This document shows, piece by piece, positions 42,004-53,588 of a stretch of DNA of 64,000 nucleotides. Within the stretch, counting starts at the first letter, position 1; every line of letters begins with the position of its first letter. The stretch is from an uncultured Myxococcales bacterium (GTDB lineage: Bacteria > Myxococcota > Myxococcia > Myxococcales > Myxococcaceae): the NCBI GenBank assembly GCA_937980205.1, contig CALJKW010000064.1, positions 183,813 through 247,812 of the forward strand. The letters run 5' to 3'. A model generated the notes under the pieces. That model did no database searches. It was not told the DNA's origin and saw only the letters and a list, made by a program, of their open reading frames with translations. Both the position numbers and the translations under genes were made by a program.

Positions 42004-44283
42004 TCAGTCGTCTTTCTTCGCCTTCGCCGCGGCCATCTGCGCGCGCACCGCGGCGAGCCGCATGTTCGGGTACTTCTTCTTCAGCGCCTCGAAGGCCTCG
42101 GTGGCCTCCTTGAACTTGCGACCGTCGTAGAGGGCCATCGCCTTGCCGAACGCCATCGCCTGCTCGAGCGGCATCTTCGAAGTCGGCTTCCTCGGCCCCG
42201 GGTCGACGCGGCCCTGCAGCACTTTCAGCGCCGGCGCGAAGAACGCGTCGAAGTCGATGGAGCCCTTCGTCGGCACCGAGAGCTCGACCTGCTTGTCGTT
42301 CCCGTCGGTGTTGAGCCGGGCCTGCAGCTTCACGTCGTCGCCCTTCTCGGCCTTGGGCTCGAGGGCGACGTACATGCCGGCGACTCCGCCGATGTAGCTG
42401 CCGCCGGTCTGCACGGGCACGCCGCGCGCCGCGAGCTCTTCGGCGACGAGCTCGGCGATGCCCTCGGAGAGCCCCTCGGCGATCGGGTTCCCGCGCGTGC
42501 CGAAGCTCGCCTTGTCGACGCGCACCTTGGTGGGCAGCTCGAACGCGTAGCGGCACCACGGCTCGTCCTTGGTCAGCGGCTCGAGGCTCGACGGGCCCAT
42601 GTTCCCGTAGACGTACGCCTTCACGTAGTAGCGCCTGGCGCGATCGCAGTCTTCGTGGCGCGCGGCGTCGCTCGCGAGCGCGGTGTAGAAGCGGTCCCAC
42701 TGGTAGGTGAGGTCGGGGCGGCCGAAGCAGGCCTTCTCCATGTCGGCGGCGATCTCGTCGAGGCCGGCCAGCCCCTTGCGGCGGAGGCGCCAGCCGATCT
42801 CCGGGTTGACGTAGAAGTCCTCGCAGTCGCGGATCGCCTTCTCGTACTTCTCGCGATCGCTGCGGGTGCTGTCGTGCTTCGCGCCGATGATGACCTGGAT
42901 CTTCTCCTCGGCGCGCCTGGCCTGGTCGGAGGTCGGCAGGACGTCGAGCAGCTTCTGGTACGCGGCCGCAGCGTCGTCGTCGCGGCGCAGCCACTCGAGC
43001 GCCTCGCCGTGGTTCATGCACGCGCGCCCGAGCGCGTATTCGGCGGCGCGCTTGTCGCTCGCGCGGTTGTAGGCGGCCTCGGCGCGGGCGATCTCCTGGG
43101 CGAGCGCCTCGAGGGCCCGCTTCTCTTCCTCGGGCACGAGCACGCCCAGCGGCGGAGCGACGCTGTAGCCGACACCGTCCGTGACGCGGCCCTGGATGAT
43201 GAAGTCGCCCAGGGTGTCGACGAGCCGCTCGACCTCGAAGCCGGGGCTCGCGCCGTCGGCGAACAGCCCGCTGTCGCGGATGAGCTCCCAGAACGCGGTG
43301 CGCTGAGCGTCGAACGAGCTGCCCCGGTCGAGCTTCGACAGCGTCGTCGCCTCGTCGATGAAGCGGCGCTGGTTCTCGGCCCAGCCCTTCATGACCTCGA
43401 GCGCCTTGCCTTCCTGCCCGACGCGGATGACCCGCAGCGTCTCGGCGCGCGAGGAGAGGTGCTGCTTCAGCACGCGCGCGAGGAAGCGGCCCTTCGCCGC
43501 CCGCCAGAAGAGGAACTGCTTCTTGCCGTCGATGGGCAGCGCGTCGAACGACTTCTCGAGCTCCTGGTCGGCGCGCTTGCCGACCTCGAGCGCGGCGCCG
43601 GTGACGATGTCCTTCTTGCGGGCCTCGAACTCTTTGAGCTTCTCGAGCAGTTCCTGCTTCCGCTCGCGCGCCATGAGGAAGGTGGGCGACTTCGAGACGA
43701 CGGCGGCCATCGCCTTCTGCGCTTCGTCGACCTTGCCTTGATCCGAGAGGTCGATCGCCTTCGAGTACGCGACCAGGGCGTCGAAGCTCGGCACCTTCGC
43801 CTTCTTGCGCGCGTCCTTGTTCTTCAGCTTCCAGTCGATGGCCTGCGTCAGCGAGTCCATCAGCTGCTGCTCGATGTCGAAGACCTTGTCCTGTGCGTCT
43901 TTCGCGGTGGCGCTCGCCACGACGTCGCCCTTGTCGACCGAGGTCACGTTCGCGTCGACCCGCAGCTGCCCGCCCGAGACGACGAGCGTGCCGGTGATGG
44001 CGTACTGCGCGCCGACGAGCTTGCCGACCTTCACCGCGGTGCTCTTGTCGAAGGCCTTCGTGCTCTGCAGCTTCTGCTCTTTCAGCACGTCCTCGAGGCG
44101 GCCGCGCTCGACGACGGTGACGCCGTCCCACGCGACGAGATCGGTGATGATCATCTCGGCGAAGCCCTTGCGCAGGACGTCGACCTCGGGGCCTCCGCCG
44201 CGGTTCTCGAAGTACAGCACCGAGACGACGGGCTTCGATTCGGCCGAGGCGGTGAGCGCGATCAGCAGCGCGAGGCAGGTCAT
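42004..44283 (-). CDS. Large exported CsgG-like / TPR protein
   Basis: 759 residues. Signal peptide (MTCLALLIALTASA). Residues about 18-130 resemble the CsgG/HfaB-type domain: 'VVSVLYFENRGG', 'GFAEMIITDLVAWDGVTVVERGRLEDVLKEQKL', 'GKLVGAQYAITGTLVVSGGQLRVDANV'. Long helical TPR-rich segments follow (about 150-500), then a beta-rich region and a last TPR pair ('MALYDGRKFKEATEAFEALKKKYPNM'). Lacks the lipobox of CsgG. Such proteins are frequent and uncharacterised in myxobacteria; an envelope or secretion role is a guess. Confidence 0.72.
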   Translation of the reverse strand: MTCLALLIALTASAESKPVVSVLYFENRGGGPEVDVLRKGFAEMIITDLVAWDGVTVVERGRLEDVLKEQKLQSTKAFDKSTAVKVGKLVGAQYAITGTLVVSGGQLRVDANVTSVDKGDVVASATAKDAQDKVFDIEQQLMDSLTQAIDWKLKNKDARKKAKVPSFDALVAYSKAIDLSDQGKVDEAQKAMAAVVSKSPTFLMARERKQELLEKLKEFEARKKDIVTGAALEVGKRADQELEKSFDALPIDGKKQFLFWRAAKGRFLARVLKQHLSSRAETLRVIRVGQEGKALEVMKGWAENQRRFIDEATTLSKLDRGSSFDAQRTAFWELIRDSGLFADGASPGFEVERLVDTLGDFIIQGRVTDGVGYSVAPPLGVLVPEEEKRALEALAQEIARAEAAYNRASDKRAAEYALGRACMNHGEALEWLRRDDDAAAAYQKLLDVLPTSDQARRAEEKIQVIIGAKHDSTRSDREKYEKAIRDCEDFYVNPEIGWRLRRKGLAGLDEIAADMEKACFGRPDLTYQWDRFYTALASDAARHEDCDRARRYYVKAYVYGNMGPSSLEPLTKDEPWCRYAFELPTKVRVDKASFGTRGNPIAEGLSEGIAELVAEELAARGVPVQTGGSYIGGVAGMYVALEPKAEKGDDVKLQARLNTDGNDKQVELSVPTKGSIDFDAFFAPALKVLQGRVDPGPRKPTSKMPLEQAMAFGKAMALYDGRKFKEATEAFEALKKKYPNMRLAAVRAQMAAAKAKKDD

Positions 44284-44298
44284 TTCAAGGCGTGACTA

Positions 44299-45126
44299 TC
44301 AGCCCCACGTCTCGCGGTGAATTCGCTTCGGGGGAATGCCCATGCCGTTCAAGAACCCCATCACGCTCTCCATGAAGCGGGGCGTGGCGTCGGTGCCGGC
44401 CTCGAGCGCGGCCTTGCGGTCCCACGGGAGAATGGCCGGCCCGCAGGCGAAGACCTGGCAGGTGGGGCGCTCTTCCGAAGGGATGAGCCGCTCGAGCAGC
44501 TCGCGCGTGATGCGGCCGCAGCCGAAGCCCTCGACGTTCTCGCGCGTGAGCGTGTTCTCGACGTGCAGCTTGTCCGGGTGCGCGCGCTGCAGCTCGAGCA
44601 GGGCGTCGTGGAAGAGCACGTCGGCGCGGCGCTTGTTCGACGCGAGCCACACGTGACGGTGCGGCAGCCGGCGGTGCAGGGCGTCCTTCACGATGCCGAA
44701 GCCGGGGGCCGCGCCGCTGCCGGCCACGACGTGAACGACGAGGCCCGGCTCGCCCTCGCGCAGCACGAACGGGCCCATGAAGCCGAAGGCGCCGAAGCGG
44801 GTGCCGCGCGGCAGCCCCCGCACCAACAGGCCCGAGAGCAGCGGCGGGTACTTCCCGCTGGGCTCTTCCTCCTTCACGGTGATGGCGAGCAGCGGCTCGT
44901 GCGGCGCGGAGCTCAACGAGTACTTGCGCGGCAGCTCTTTCTTTCCCTTCTGCGCCTCGAGCTGCGCGGTGAGCGCCGCGAGCTGCGGAAACTGGTGGGG
45001 GTCGAGGCTGAGGTGCTGGCCGGCGAGGTACTCCGGGCGGTCGGGGGCCGCGAGCAGCAGCGTCGCGGTGTCCGGCGACTCGAGCCGCACGTCTTCGACG
45101 ACGACGTCGAATGCGCGGGGCAGCAC
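44299..45126 (-). CDS. Flavin/NAD(P)-dependent reductase (ferredoxin-NADP reductase fold)
   Basis: 275 residues. FAD-binding motif RKYSLSSAP, pyridine-nucleotide motif 'AGSGAAPGFGIVKDALHR' and the terminal 'VFACGPAILPWDRKA' identify the FNR superfamily. A 2Fe-2S domain like that of PaaE or KshB is absent, so it probably needs a separate electron acceptor. The end 'FMESVMGFLNGMGIPPKRIHRETWG' is reductase-like. It is followed on the minus strand, after a 15-bp gap, by the CsgG-like gene; an esterase gene lies upstream 3 bp away. Confidence 0.82.
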   Translation of the reverse strand: MLPRAFDVVVEDVRLESPDTATLLLAAPDRPEYLAGQHLSLDPHQFPQLAALTAQLEAQKGKKELPRKYSLSSAPHEPLLAITVKEEEPSGKYPPLLSGLLVRGLPRGTRFGAFGFMGPFVLREGEPGLVVHVVAGSGAAPGFGIVKDALHRRLPHRHVWLASNKRRADVLFHDALLELQRAHPDKLHVENTLTRENVEGFGCGRITRELLERLIPSEERPTCQVFACGPAILPWDRKAALEAGTDATPRFMESVMGFLNGMGIPPKRIHRETWG

Positions 45127-45129
45127 GCC

Positions 45130-46467
45130 TCACAGCCCCGTCGGGTACGTCTCCGGCTGCTCGCCGGTGTCCCACGAGGCGACGCGGTCGAGCGGCTCGA
45201 GCGCCCGCGTGCGGTCGAGGTGGATGACGGCGTCGAACTGCTCCGTGAGGCGCGCGTGGAAGTAGTGGCTCATGCGCTCGGTGTGCGGGAGGTATAAGAC
45301 GCCGACGGCGCGCTGCAACCGCGGCTCGCGCAAGGCCTCGCGCGCCTCGTCGCCGAGCCGATCCATCCGGACGACGAACTTGGGCAGCGCCACGCGCGCC
45401 AGCGTCGCTTCCCAGCTGCCGGGCAGGGCCGGCTTGAGCAGCTTGCGCTCCGCGGGGCCGCCCCACCGCGACGCGGCGGTGACGGTGCCCAGGCTCGTGC
45501 TGAAGCCGATGAGGCAGGTCTCGCCCGCGTGCCGCTGGCGCACGAGCTGGCCGAGGTTGTGCTCGCCGCGCTCTCCCATCTCGGTCGCGCGCGCGTCGCC
45601 GAGGTGCGAGTTGTGCGCCCACACGACGAGCCTGGGGCTCTCGACGCGCCGGGCGAGGTGCTCGAGCAGCGCGTCCAGCGTGTCGGCCATGTGCAGATCG
45701 CGCAGGTTCCACGAGGTGACGGAGTCGCCGAGGCTCGAGCGGTAGTACTCCTCGGCGTTCATCACGACGCGGGCGTTCTGCTCGGCGAAGAAGGCCTCGT
45801 CGACCTCGAGCAGCGCGCCGCCCTCGAAGGTGGCTGCCGTTCGGCGCTGCAGCTCGACGAGCTGGGCGACGGCCTCGGACTCGCAGCTTCGGGACAGGCC
45901 CAGCGACGCGAGGTAGCCGTACCGCTCGGGCTCGGAGGTGACGTCGAAGCAGGCGTACCGATCGCGCGCGCGCGCAGCGGCGGCGGGGTCGGCCTGCTGC
46001 AGGCAGCCGAGCACGGCGTCGATCGACGCGTGCAGGCTGTAGAGATCGAGGCCGTAGAAGCCGACCCGGCGCTCTTCGGGCACCGCCTCGTTGTGGTGGC
46101 GCAGCCAGCCGGCGAAGTCGAGCACGTCGGCGTTGCGCCACATCCACTGGGGGAAGCGAAGGAAGTCGCGCAGCGCCTCTTCGGCGTCCGAGTCGTCGCC
46201 GCGCCCGTGCACCCAGCGGTGCAGCCGGTAGGCGTCGGGCCAGTCGGCCTCGGCGGCGATGGCGTTGAAGCCGGCCTCGGTGATGAGCCGCTTCGTGAGC
46301 TCGCCGCGCACCCGGTAGAAGTCGTGGGTGCCGTGGCTCGCCTCGCCGATGCACACGATGCGCGAGTTTTGCGCGAGCTCGAGCAGGCCGTCGTAGTCCG
46401 CAGGCGAGCCTGTCAGCGGTCGGGCACCGCGACGCAGCGCGCAGGACGGGCTCAGGGCTGCAGGCAT
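45130..46467 (-). CDS. Erythromycin-esterase-like hydrolase
   Basis: 445 residues. Family signatures: 'IVCIGEASHGTHDFYRVRGELTKRLI' (Glu and His of the active site), 'RRVGFYGLDLYSLHASI' and 'VVWAHNSHLGDARATEMG'. Ere-type esterases hydrolyse macrolide rings, but most genomic homologues have unknown substrates, so resistance should not be assumed. Downstream are the flavin reductase and CsgG-like genes (same strand, small gaps). Confidence 0.88.
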   Translation of the reverse strand: MPAALSPSCALRRGARPLTGSPADYDGLLELAQNSRIVCIGEASHGTHDFYRVRGELTKRLITEAGFNAIAAEADWPDAYRLHRWVHGRGDDSDAEEALRDFLRFPQWMWRNADVLDFAGWLRHHNEAVPEERRVGFYGLDLYSLHASIDAVLGCLQQADPAAAARARDRYACFDVTSEPERYGYLASLGLSRSCESEAVAQLVELQRRTAATFEGGALLEVDEAFFAEQNARVVMNAEEYYRSSLGDSVTSWNLRDLHMADTLDALLEHLARRVESPRLVVWAHNSHLGDARATEMGERGEHNLGQLVRQRHAGETCLIGFSTSLGTVTAASRWGGPAERKLLKPALPGSWEATLARVALPKFVVRMDRLGDEAREALREPRLQRAVGVLYLPHTERMSHYFHARLTEQFDAVIHLDRTRALEPLDRVASWDTGEQPETYPTGL

Positions 46468-46540
46468 GGCGCGGAGAGCAATTGCATCGCGCGTGCCTCG
46501 AGCCCCGTGCGGAACCCTGCGAAGTGAGGAGCTCCGAACG

Positions 46541-46621
46541 AAAAAGACCGGGTTCGCGTGCGCGTTCGCGTTCGGGTGCGAGGCACTTCCGAACGCGGAC
46601 GCGAACGCGAACCCGGTTTTT
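46541..46621. terminator. Very long hairpin (28-bp stem) after clpA
   Basis: Arms 46548-46575 and 46589-46616 are complementary at 26 of 28 positions, with a 13-nt loop. The left arm is preceded by AAAAAGA and the right arm followed by TTTTT, so the element can terminate in both directions. The stem is made of GTTCGC/GCGTTC hexamers. It lies 6-86 bp beyond the clpA stop and before the esterase start. Confidence 0.75.
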
Positions 46622-46626
46622 GGGTC

Positions 46627-48960
<2,334 letters not shown>

Positions 48961-48963
48961 TGT

Positions 48964-49302
48964 TCAAAGCTCCTCGGGTTCCATCGTCAGTTTGAGCGGA
49001 AACTCGTGCTCTTTCGCGAGCGCGTGCGTCTTGTTGATCTTCGTCTCCGCGACTTCGTACGTGTAGACGCCCGCGACCCCTAAGCCGTTTCGGTGCACGT
49101 TCAACATGATCTGCACCGCATCCGACTCGCTCTTGTGAAAGACCTCTCTCAAGACGGCCACGACGAACTCCATGGTCGTGTAGTTGTCGTTGTGAAAGAG
49201 GACCTTGTAGAGCGGCGGTTTGGCGAGCTTCTCTTTGTTCTTGGTCTCGGTGACGACGCCCGTGTCACCAGACTCCTCGCTGGGGTTCTTCCGAGTTGCC
49301 AT
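48964..49302 (-). CDS. clpS: ATP-dependent Clp protease adaptor ClpS
   Basis: 112 residues. N-end-rule binding features: 'YKVLFHNDNYTTMEFVVAVL' (Asn-Asp pocket), 'IMLNVHRNGLGVAGVYTYEVAETK' and 'HALAKEHEFPLKLTMEPE'. It recruits proteins with destabilising N-terminal residues to ClpA. The N-terminal ~30 residues are a flexible polar tail, as in other ClpS proteins. Forms an operon with clpA. Confidence 0.97.
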   Translation of the reverse strand: MATRKNPSEESGDTGVVTETKNKEKLAKPPLYKVLFHNDNYTTMEFVVAVLREVFHKSESDAVQIMLNVHRNGLGVAGVYTYEVAETKINKTHALAKEHEFPLKLTMEPEEL

Positions 49303-49457
49303 GTGCGCGAAACCGCCATGAGTGTATCTAACTCGGAGAAACGCGCACGCCAGTAGTGGGGCCCCGCCCGATCAGGCAGGCTGCACTCGGCAACGGATGG
49401 CAGCGTGCGAAGTGATTAACCGCGACCCCCGCAGTCTGCTTGTGAGATGACGCGCCC

Positions 49458-50792
49458 ATGACCCTGCTCGCGATGGCTGCCGCGCTTTCCCTCGGAGACA
49501 TCTACCTGCAGTCGCTCGTCCCCACGTCCGGAGCCGGTATCGACGCGGTGCTGGACGGGAAGATCGATACCGGTTGGAAACCCGAAGGCACGCCGATCGG
49601 CGAGGGCATCACGTTTCGCTTCGAAGAGCCCGTCGACGTGAAGTCGGTCGAGGTGCAGGGCTGCGCCGGCAGCGAGACCGCCGAGCTCGACCTCGTGTTC
49701 GACGGCTTCCGCCGCGAGGTGACGCTCAAAGACGGCAAGGGCAAGACGTCGCCGTCGTTCAAGTGGCGCACGCTGTTCCTGAAAGTGGAGAGCGGCAGCG
49801 GCTGCATCGCCGAGGTGAATTTCACCGGCCTGGCCGGGAACGTAAAGCCGCCGCGCACGGTGCACGGCAAGGTGAGCGTGTCGAGCGTGCTGACTCCGGC
49901 AGATGCGTATCACCCCGGGTACATGTTCGACGGCCGGCTCGACTTCGGCTGGGTCGAGGGCAGCAAGGGCACCGGCGAGGGAGAGTGGCTGACCATCACG
50001 CTCGACGCGCCGGCGACGGTGAGCGCGCTCGAGATCTGGAACGGCTACCAGCGCTCACCCGACCACTTCCAGAAGAACTGCCGGCCCAAGAAGGTGACGC
50101 TCTCGATCGACGGCGGCGAGGGCATCGCGCTCGAGCTCGCCGACCGCGACGGGCCGCAGAAGCTGCCGCTGCCGAAGGCCGTGAAGGGCTCGGCGTTCAA
50201 GCTCACCATCGACGAGGTCGTGAAGGGGTCGAAGTACACCGACATGGTCATCTCCGAGGTGCGCTTCCACGACGAGCAGGGCCCGCTCGAGATCGACACC
50301 GACGACGTCAAGGAGCGCGCCGCAGCCCTCAAGACCGAGGTCAGCGGCAAGCCGCTCGAGGCGCTCGTCGGCGCGCGCATGACGTCGGTGTGCCCCGAGG
50401 GTCAGCTCACCGTGAAGCTGCGCTCGAACCACACGTTCGCGTTCTACGAAGACACGACGCGCGGCTCGGTGTCGATCAACGAGGTCGTCGACGGCGCGTG
50501 GATCGTGAAGTCGGACAAGGCGATCGAGCTGTTCGGGCGGCGGCAGAAGATCTCCGTCGACGACCGGCCGTACGGCTCGGGCACGCGCGAGACGGTGCAG
50601 ATCACGGGTGGCCCGGTGAACGTGACGCGCGTGAAGGACCTCGGCAAGGACGCGTACGCGAAGCTGCTGGAGAAGTGGAAGAAGGGCCCCGCGAAGCGGC
50701 ACGTCGGCTGTGCGGGCGCTTCGTTCGACGCGGCTGGCGACGCGGTGGTGCTCGAGGGCGTGGCGCTGACCGGGCTGGTGACGGTGAGGTGA
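49458..50792 (+). CDS. Exported protein with discoidin-like / NADase-type glycan-binding domains
   Basis: 444 residues. Short signal peptide (MTLLAMAAALSLG). Two related beta-sandwich domains: about 20-135 ('IDAVLDGKIDTGWKPEGTPIGEGITFRF') and about 140-275 ('YHPGYMFDGRLDFGWVEGSKGTGEGEWLTITL', 'LEIWNGYQRSPDHF'), the F5/8-type pattern called the NADase-type glycan-binding domain. The C-terminal 150 residues are beta-rich and unrecognised. Probably binds surface glycans. Its stop overlaps the next gene's start (GTGA), linking it to a secreted esterase-like protein. Confidence 0.78.
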   Translation: MTLLAMAAALSLGDIYLQSLVPTSGAGIDAVLDGKIDTGWKPEGTPIGEGITFRFEEPVDVKSVEVQGCAGSETAELDLVFDGFRREVTLKDGKGKTSPSFKWRTLFLKVESGSGCIAEVNFTGLAGNVKPPRTVHGKVSVSSVLTPADAYHPGYMFDGRLDFGWVEGSKGTGEGEWLTITLDAPATVSALEIWNGYQRSPDHFQKNCRPKKVTLSIDGGEGIALELADRDGPQKLPLPKAVKGSAFKLTIDEVVKGSKYTDMVISEVRFHDEQGPLEIDTDDVKERAAALKTEVSGKPLEALVGARMTSVCPEGQLTVKLRSNHTFAFYEDTTRGSVSINEVVDGAWIVKSDKAIELFGRRQKISVDDRPYGSGTRETVQITGGPVNVTRVKDLGKDAYAKLLEKWKKGPAKRHVGCAGASFDAAGDAVVLEGVALTGLVTVR

Positions 50793-51607
50793 AGACGGCG
50801 CTGGCCAGCGCGGTGGTGCTGTTCGCCGCCTGTGGTCCAGGTCTCCCCACCGAGCCTCTGGCGAGCGACGCCGTGCGCTGCACCGACGTCGAGGCGCACG
50901 TGAGCTGCGTGAGGCAGCAGCTCGCGCTGCCGACGCGCAACGTGCAGTGGCAGACGCCGCGCGGAGAGCCTCCGGCCGCGGGCTGGCCCGCCGTCGTCGT
51001 CTTCCACGGCTCGTTCATGGGCACCAAGCCGTTCTGGGACGCGAAGGAGGGCGACGACTGGGGCGCCTACCGCGCGGCGCAGACGACGATGGCGCTGCTC
51101 GAGCGCGGCTACGTCGTCATCACGCCCGAGTCGATTCACGGCGGCAAGTGGTACTGGAACACCAACGTCGTCGGCTTCGCGGACAACTGGAGCCTCGGCG
51201 CGGACTCCGAGATGATGCCGCAGCTGCTCGACGCGATCTCCGAAGGGAAGCTGGGCCGCGTCGACACGACCCGCCTCTACGCGACCGGCATCTCGAGCGG
51301 GGGCTTCATGACCAGCCGCATGGCCATCTCGTACAACGGGAAGTTCCGGGCGCTGGCGATTCACTCGGCGTCGTACGCGAAGTGCAGCGTCACGTGCTCG
51401 GTGCCCGAGCTGCCGGCCGATCACCCCCCGACGCTGCTCGTGCACGGCGAGAAGGACTCGATCGTCCCCATCTCCACCATGCGCGCCTACGAGACGAAGC
51501 TGAAGGAGCAGGGCCTCACCGTCGAGGCCCTGGTCGACGCCGAGCGCGGCCACGAGTGGCTGCCGGTCGCCGTCACGCGCATCCCCGACTGGTTCGACGG
51601 CCACTGA
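50789..51607 (+). CDS. Lipoprotein alpha/beta hydrolase (PHB-depolymerase-like)
   Basis: 272 residues from GTG 50789. Lipobox FAAC (Cys about 15). Hydrolase features: 'VVVFHGSFMGTKPFWDA' oxyanion region, nucleophile GISSGGFMTSRM, Asp in 'LLVHGEKDSIVPISTM' and His in 'AERGHEWLPVA'. These match the LpqC/PHB-depolymerase-like esterase family. Cys pairs near the N-terminus and at 'CSVTCS' may form disulphides. Likely acts at the cell surface on an ester-containing polymer. The GH31 gene follows 50 bp later. Confidence 0.82.
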   Translation: MKTALASAVVLFAACGPGLPTEPLASDAVRCTDVEAHVSCVRQQLALPTRNVQWQTPRGEPPAAGWPAVVVFHGSFMGTKPFWDAKEGDDWGAYRAAQTTMALLERGYVVITPESIHGGKWYWNTNVVGFADNWSLGADSEMMPQLLDAISEGKLGRVDTTRLYATGISSGGFMTSRMAISYNGKFRALAIHSASYAKCSVTCSVPELPADHPPTLLVHGEKDSIVPISTMRAYETKLKEQGLTVEALVDAERGHEWLPVAVTRIPDWFDGH

Positions 51608-51657
51608 CCAACAAATCCGAGTGCCCCAGGGCTGGCCGATCGGCGAGATTGCGCTCG

Positions 51658-53385
51658 ATGCGCCGCCTCGCTCTCGTCATCCTCGCCCTCTCCTGCACCG
51701 CGCCGCAGCCGCAGCTCGACGCGGGCGTCAACCCCATCGTCGAGTCTCCGGAGCCGCCGCGGCACACGCCGCGCTGGGCCTTCCTGCCGTGGATCTCGAA
51801 GGACATCTCGAGCGGCGACGACCATCGCGCCTTCGTGCAGGGCTTCATCGATCGCGACATCCCCATCGGGGTCGGCGTGCTCGATTCGCCCTGGGAGACC
51901 CACTACAACACCTTCGTCCCCAACCCTTCGCGGTACCCCGGCTTCTTCGACATGGTGAAGGAGCTGAACGCGAAGGGCGTTCGCACCGTGCTGTGGATCA
52001 CCAGCCTCGTGAACGAGAACGGCTTCGACGCCGAGCCGGGCGGAGACACGTACATGGGCGCGTCTCCCAACTTCGGGCCCGGGCGCCGCGGCGGCTACTT
52101 CACCGACAACGGCGCGACCTTCCTCTGGTGGAAGGGGCAGGGCGCGACGATCGACTTCTTCAACCCCGCGGCCGTCGCGTGGTGGCACCGCCAGCAGGAC
52201 GCGCTGCTCGAGGGCGGCATCAGCGGGTGGAAGCTCGACTTCGGCGACGAGTACAAGGAAGGCGACGGCTTCGACACCGCCGCCGGCCGCAAGACGCGGC
52301 AGGAGTACCGCGAGGAGTACTACCGCGACTTCCTCGCCTACGGAGTCGCCCGCCGCGGCCGCGAAGAGTTCACCACCATGTCGCGCCCGTACGACGAGTC
52401 GTACACGTTCGCGGGCCACTTCTTCGCGCGCAAGGAGCACTGCCCCGTCGGCTGGGTCGGCGACAACCGGCGCGACTGGATCGGCCTCGAAGACGCGCTC
52501 GATCACCTGATGCGCAGCGCCGAAGCGGGCTACGTCGTGATCGGCTCGGACATCGGCGGCTACCTCGACATCGACGACAAGAACCTCGCGAGCCCGAAGA
52601 TTCCGTTCAGCGAGGTGAACTTCGCGCGGTGGACGGCGATGGGCGCGATGACTCCGTTCATGCAGCTGCACGGCCGCGGCAACTTCGCGCCGTGGACGGT
52701 GCCGACGATGCAGAACGAGATCGTCGCGCTGTACCGGTACTGGTCGAAGCTGCACACGCAGCTGGTGCCGTTCTGGTACTCGCTGGCCGAGGCCGCGTAC
52801 GCGGGCGGGCCGGTGATCATGCGGCCGATGGGCTCGCTGGCCGACAAGTGGCGCGGCTACCAGTACCAGCTCGGAGACGCCTTCCTCGTCGCGCCGATCC
52901 TCGACGACAGCGGCCGTCGGGACGTCGAGCTGCCCGGAGGGGCGTCGTGGATCGACTGGTGGTCGCACACCGTGCACGCCGGCGGGACGACGCTCATGTC
53001 CTACGACTCGACCCCGCTCGAGCGGATCCCGCTGTTCGTGAAGCAGGGCGCGATCGTGCCCATGGACGTGGAGGACGACTCGACGGGGCTCGGAGACGCC
53101 TCGTCGAAGGGGAAGCTCACCGTGCTGTGGGCCCCCGGGACCGGGGCGTCGACGTTCCCGCTGCGCGAGCTCGACGACTCGGCGACGACGCTGTCGGCGA
53201 ACGGCAACGAGCTCACGCTCTCGCGCGCGGTGCGGCCGGTGGTGCTGCGGGTGCTGACCGCGACCGCGCCTTCTCGCGTCGAGGTGGGCGGCGCGATGAA
53301 GGCGTTCACGATGGCGAATGGGTTCGTGGTGGTGCCGCTCGATGCGTCGCCGTCGGCCGAGGTGCGCGTCAGGCTCGTGCCCTGA
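51658..53385 (+). CDS. Glycoside hydrolase family 31 lipoprotein
   Basis: 575 residues from ATG 51658. Lipobox LALSC (Cys about 13). GH31 features: 'GWKLDFGDEYKEGDG' (nucleophile Asp), 'GWVGDNRRDWIGLEDAL' (acid/base Asp), 'GSDIGGYLD', 'ARWTAMGAMTPFMQLHGRGN' and 'LGDAFLVAPILDDSGRRDVELPGG', then a C-terminal beta domain. The N-terminal galactose-mutarotase-like domain of most GH31 proteins is short here. It would cleave alpha-glycosidic (glucosidic or xylosidic) bonds at the cell surface. Third gene of an exported cluster. Confidence 0.87.
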   Translation: MRRLALVILALSCTAPQPQLDAGVNPIVESPEPPRHTPRWAFLPWISKDISSGDDHRAFVQGFIDRDIPIGVGVLDSPWETHYNTFVPNPSRYPGFFDMVKELNAKGVRTVLWITSLVNENGFDAEPGGDTYMGASPNFGPGRRGGYFTDNGATFLWWKGQGATIDFFNPAAVAWWHRQQDALLEGGISGWKLDFGDEYKEGDGFDTAAGRKTRQEYREEYYRDFLAYGVARRGREEFTTMSRPYDESYTFAGHFFARKEHCPVGWVGDNRRDWIGLEDALDHLMRSAEAGYVVIGSDIGGYLDIDDKNLASPKIPFSEVNFARWTAMGAMTPFMQLHGRGNFAPWTVPTMQNEIVALYRYWSKLHTQLVPFWYSLAEAAYAGGPVIMRPMGSLADKWRGYQYQLGDAFLVAPILDDSGRRDVELPGGASWIDWWSHTVHAGGTTLMSYDSTPLERIPLFVKQGAIVPMDVEDDSTGLGDASSKGKLTVLWAPGTGASTFPLRELDDSATTLSANGNELTLSRAVRPVVLRVLTATAPSRVEVGGAMKAFTMANGFVVVPLDASPSAEVRVRLVP

Positions 53386-53484
53386 AGCGGAAACCCTCCG
53401 TTTGGGGCTGAGAGGGTCCACCAGAATGCCGCGCATGGCCGACCGCCGTTCACGCTGAGTCGGAGGTGCCGCAGGCGCCGGAGT

Positions 53485-53537
53485 CGAAGCGGGCCGATGG
53501 ACGGGCTTCGCAACCGCTTCGACTGCGGCCCGCTTCG
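53485..53537. terminator. Inverted repeat between convergent genes
   Basis: CGAAGCGGGCC (53485-53495) pairs perfectly with GGCCCGCTTCG (53527-53537), 11-bp arms around a 31-nt loop. It lies in the 203-bp gap between the GH31 gene and the convergent PH-domain gene, otherwise without an ORF I can support. No T-tract. Confidence 0.4.
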
Positions 53538-53588
53538 CGTGCCTCCGCTCAGCGCGAACGAGAGCGCGATGAGTCCAGGTGGGCTCTT

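Noticed and set aside
45130..46467. Macrolide resistance gene
   Set aside because: The protein belongs to the erythromycin-esterase family, but most chromosomal members have no shown macrolide activity.
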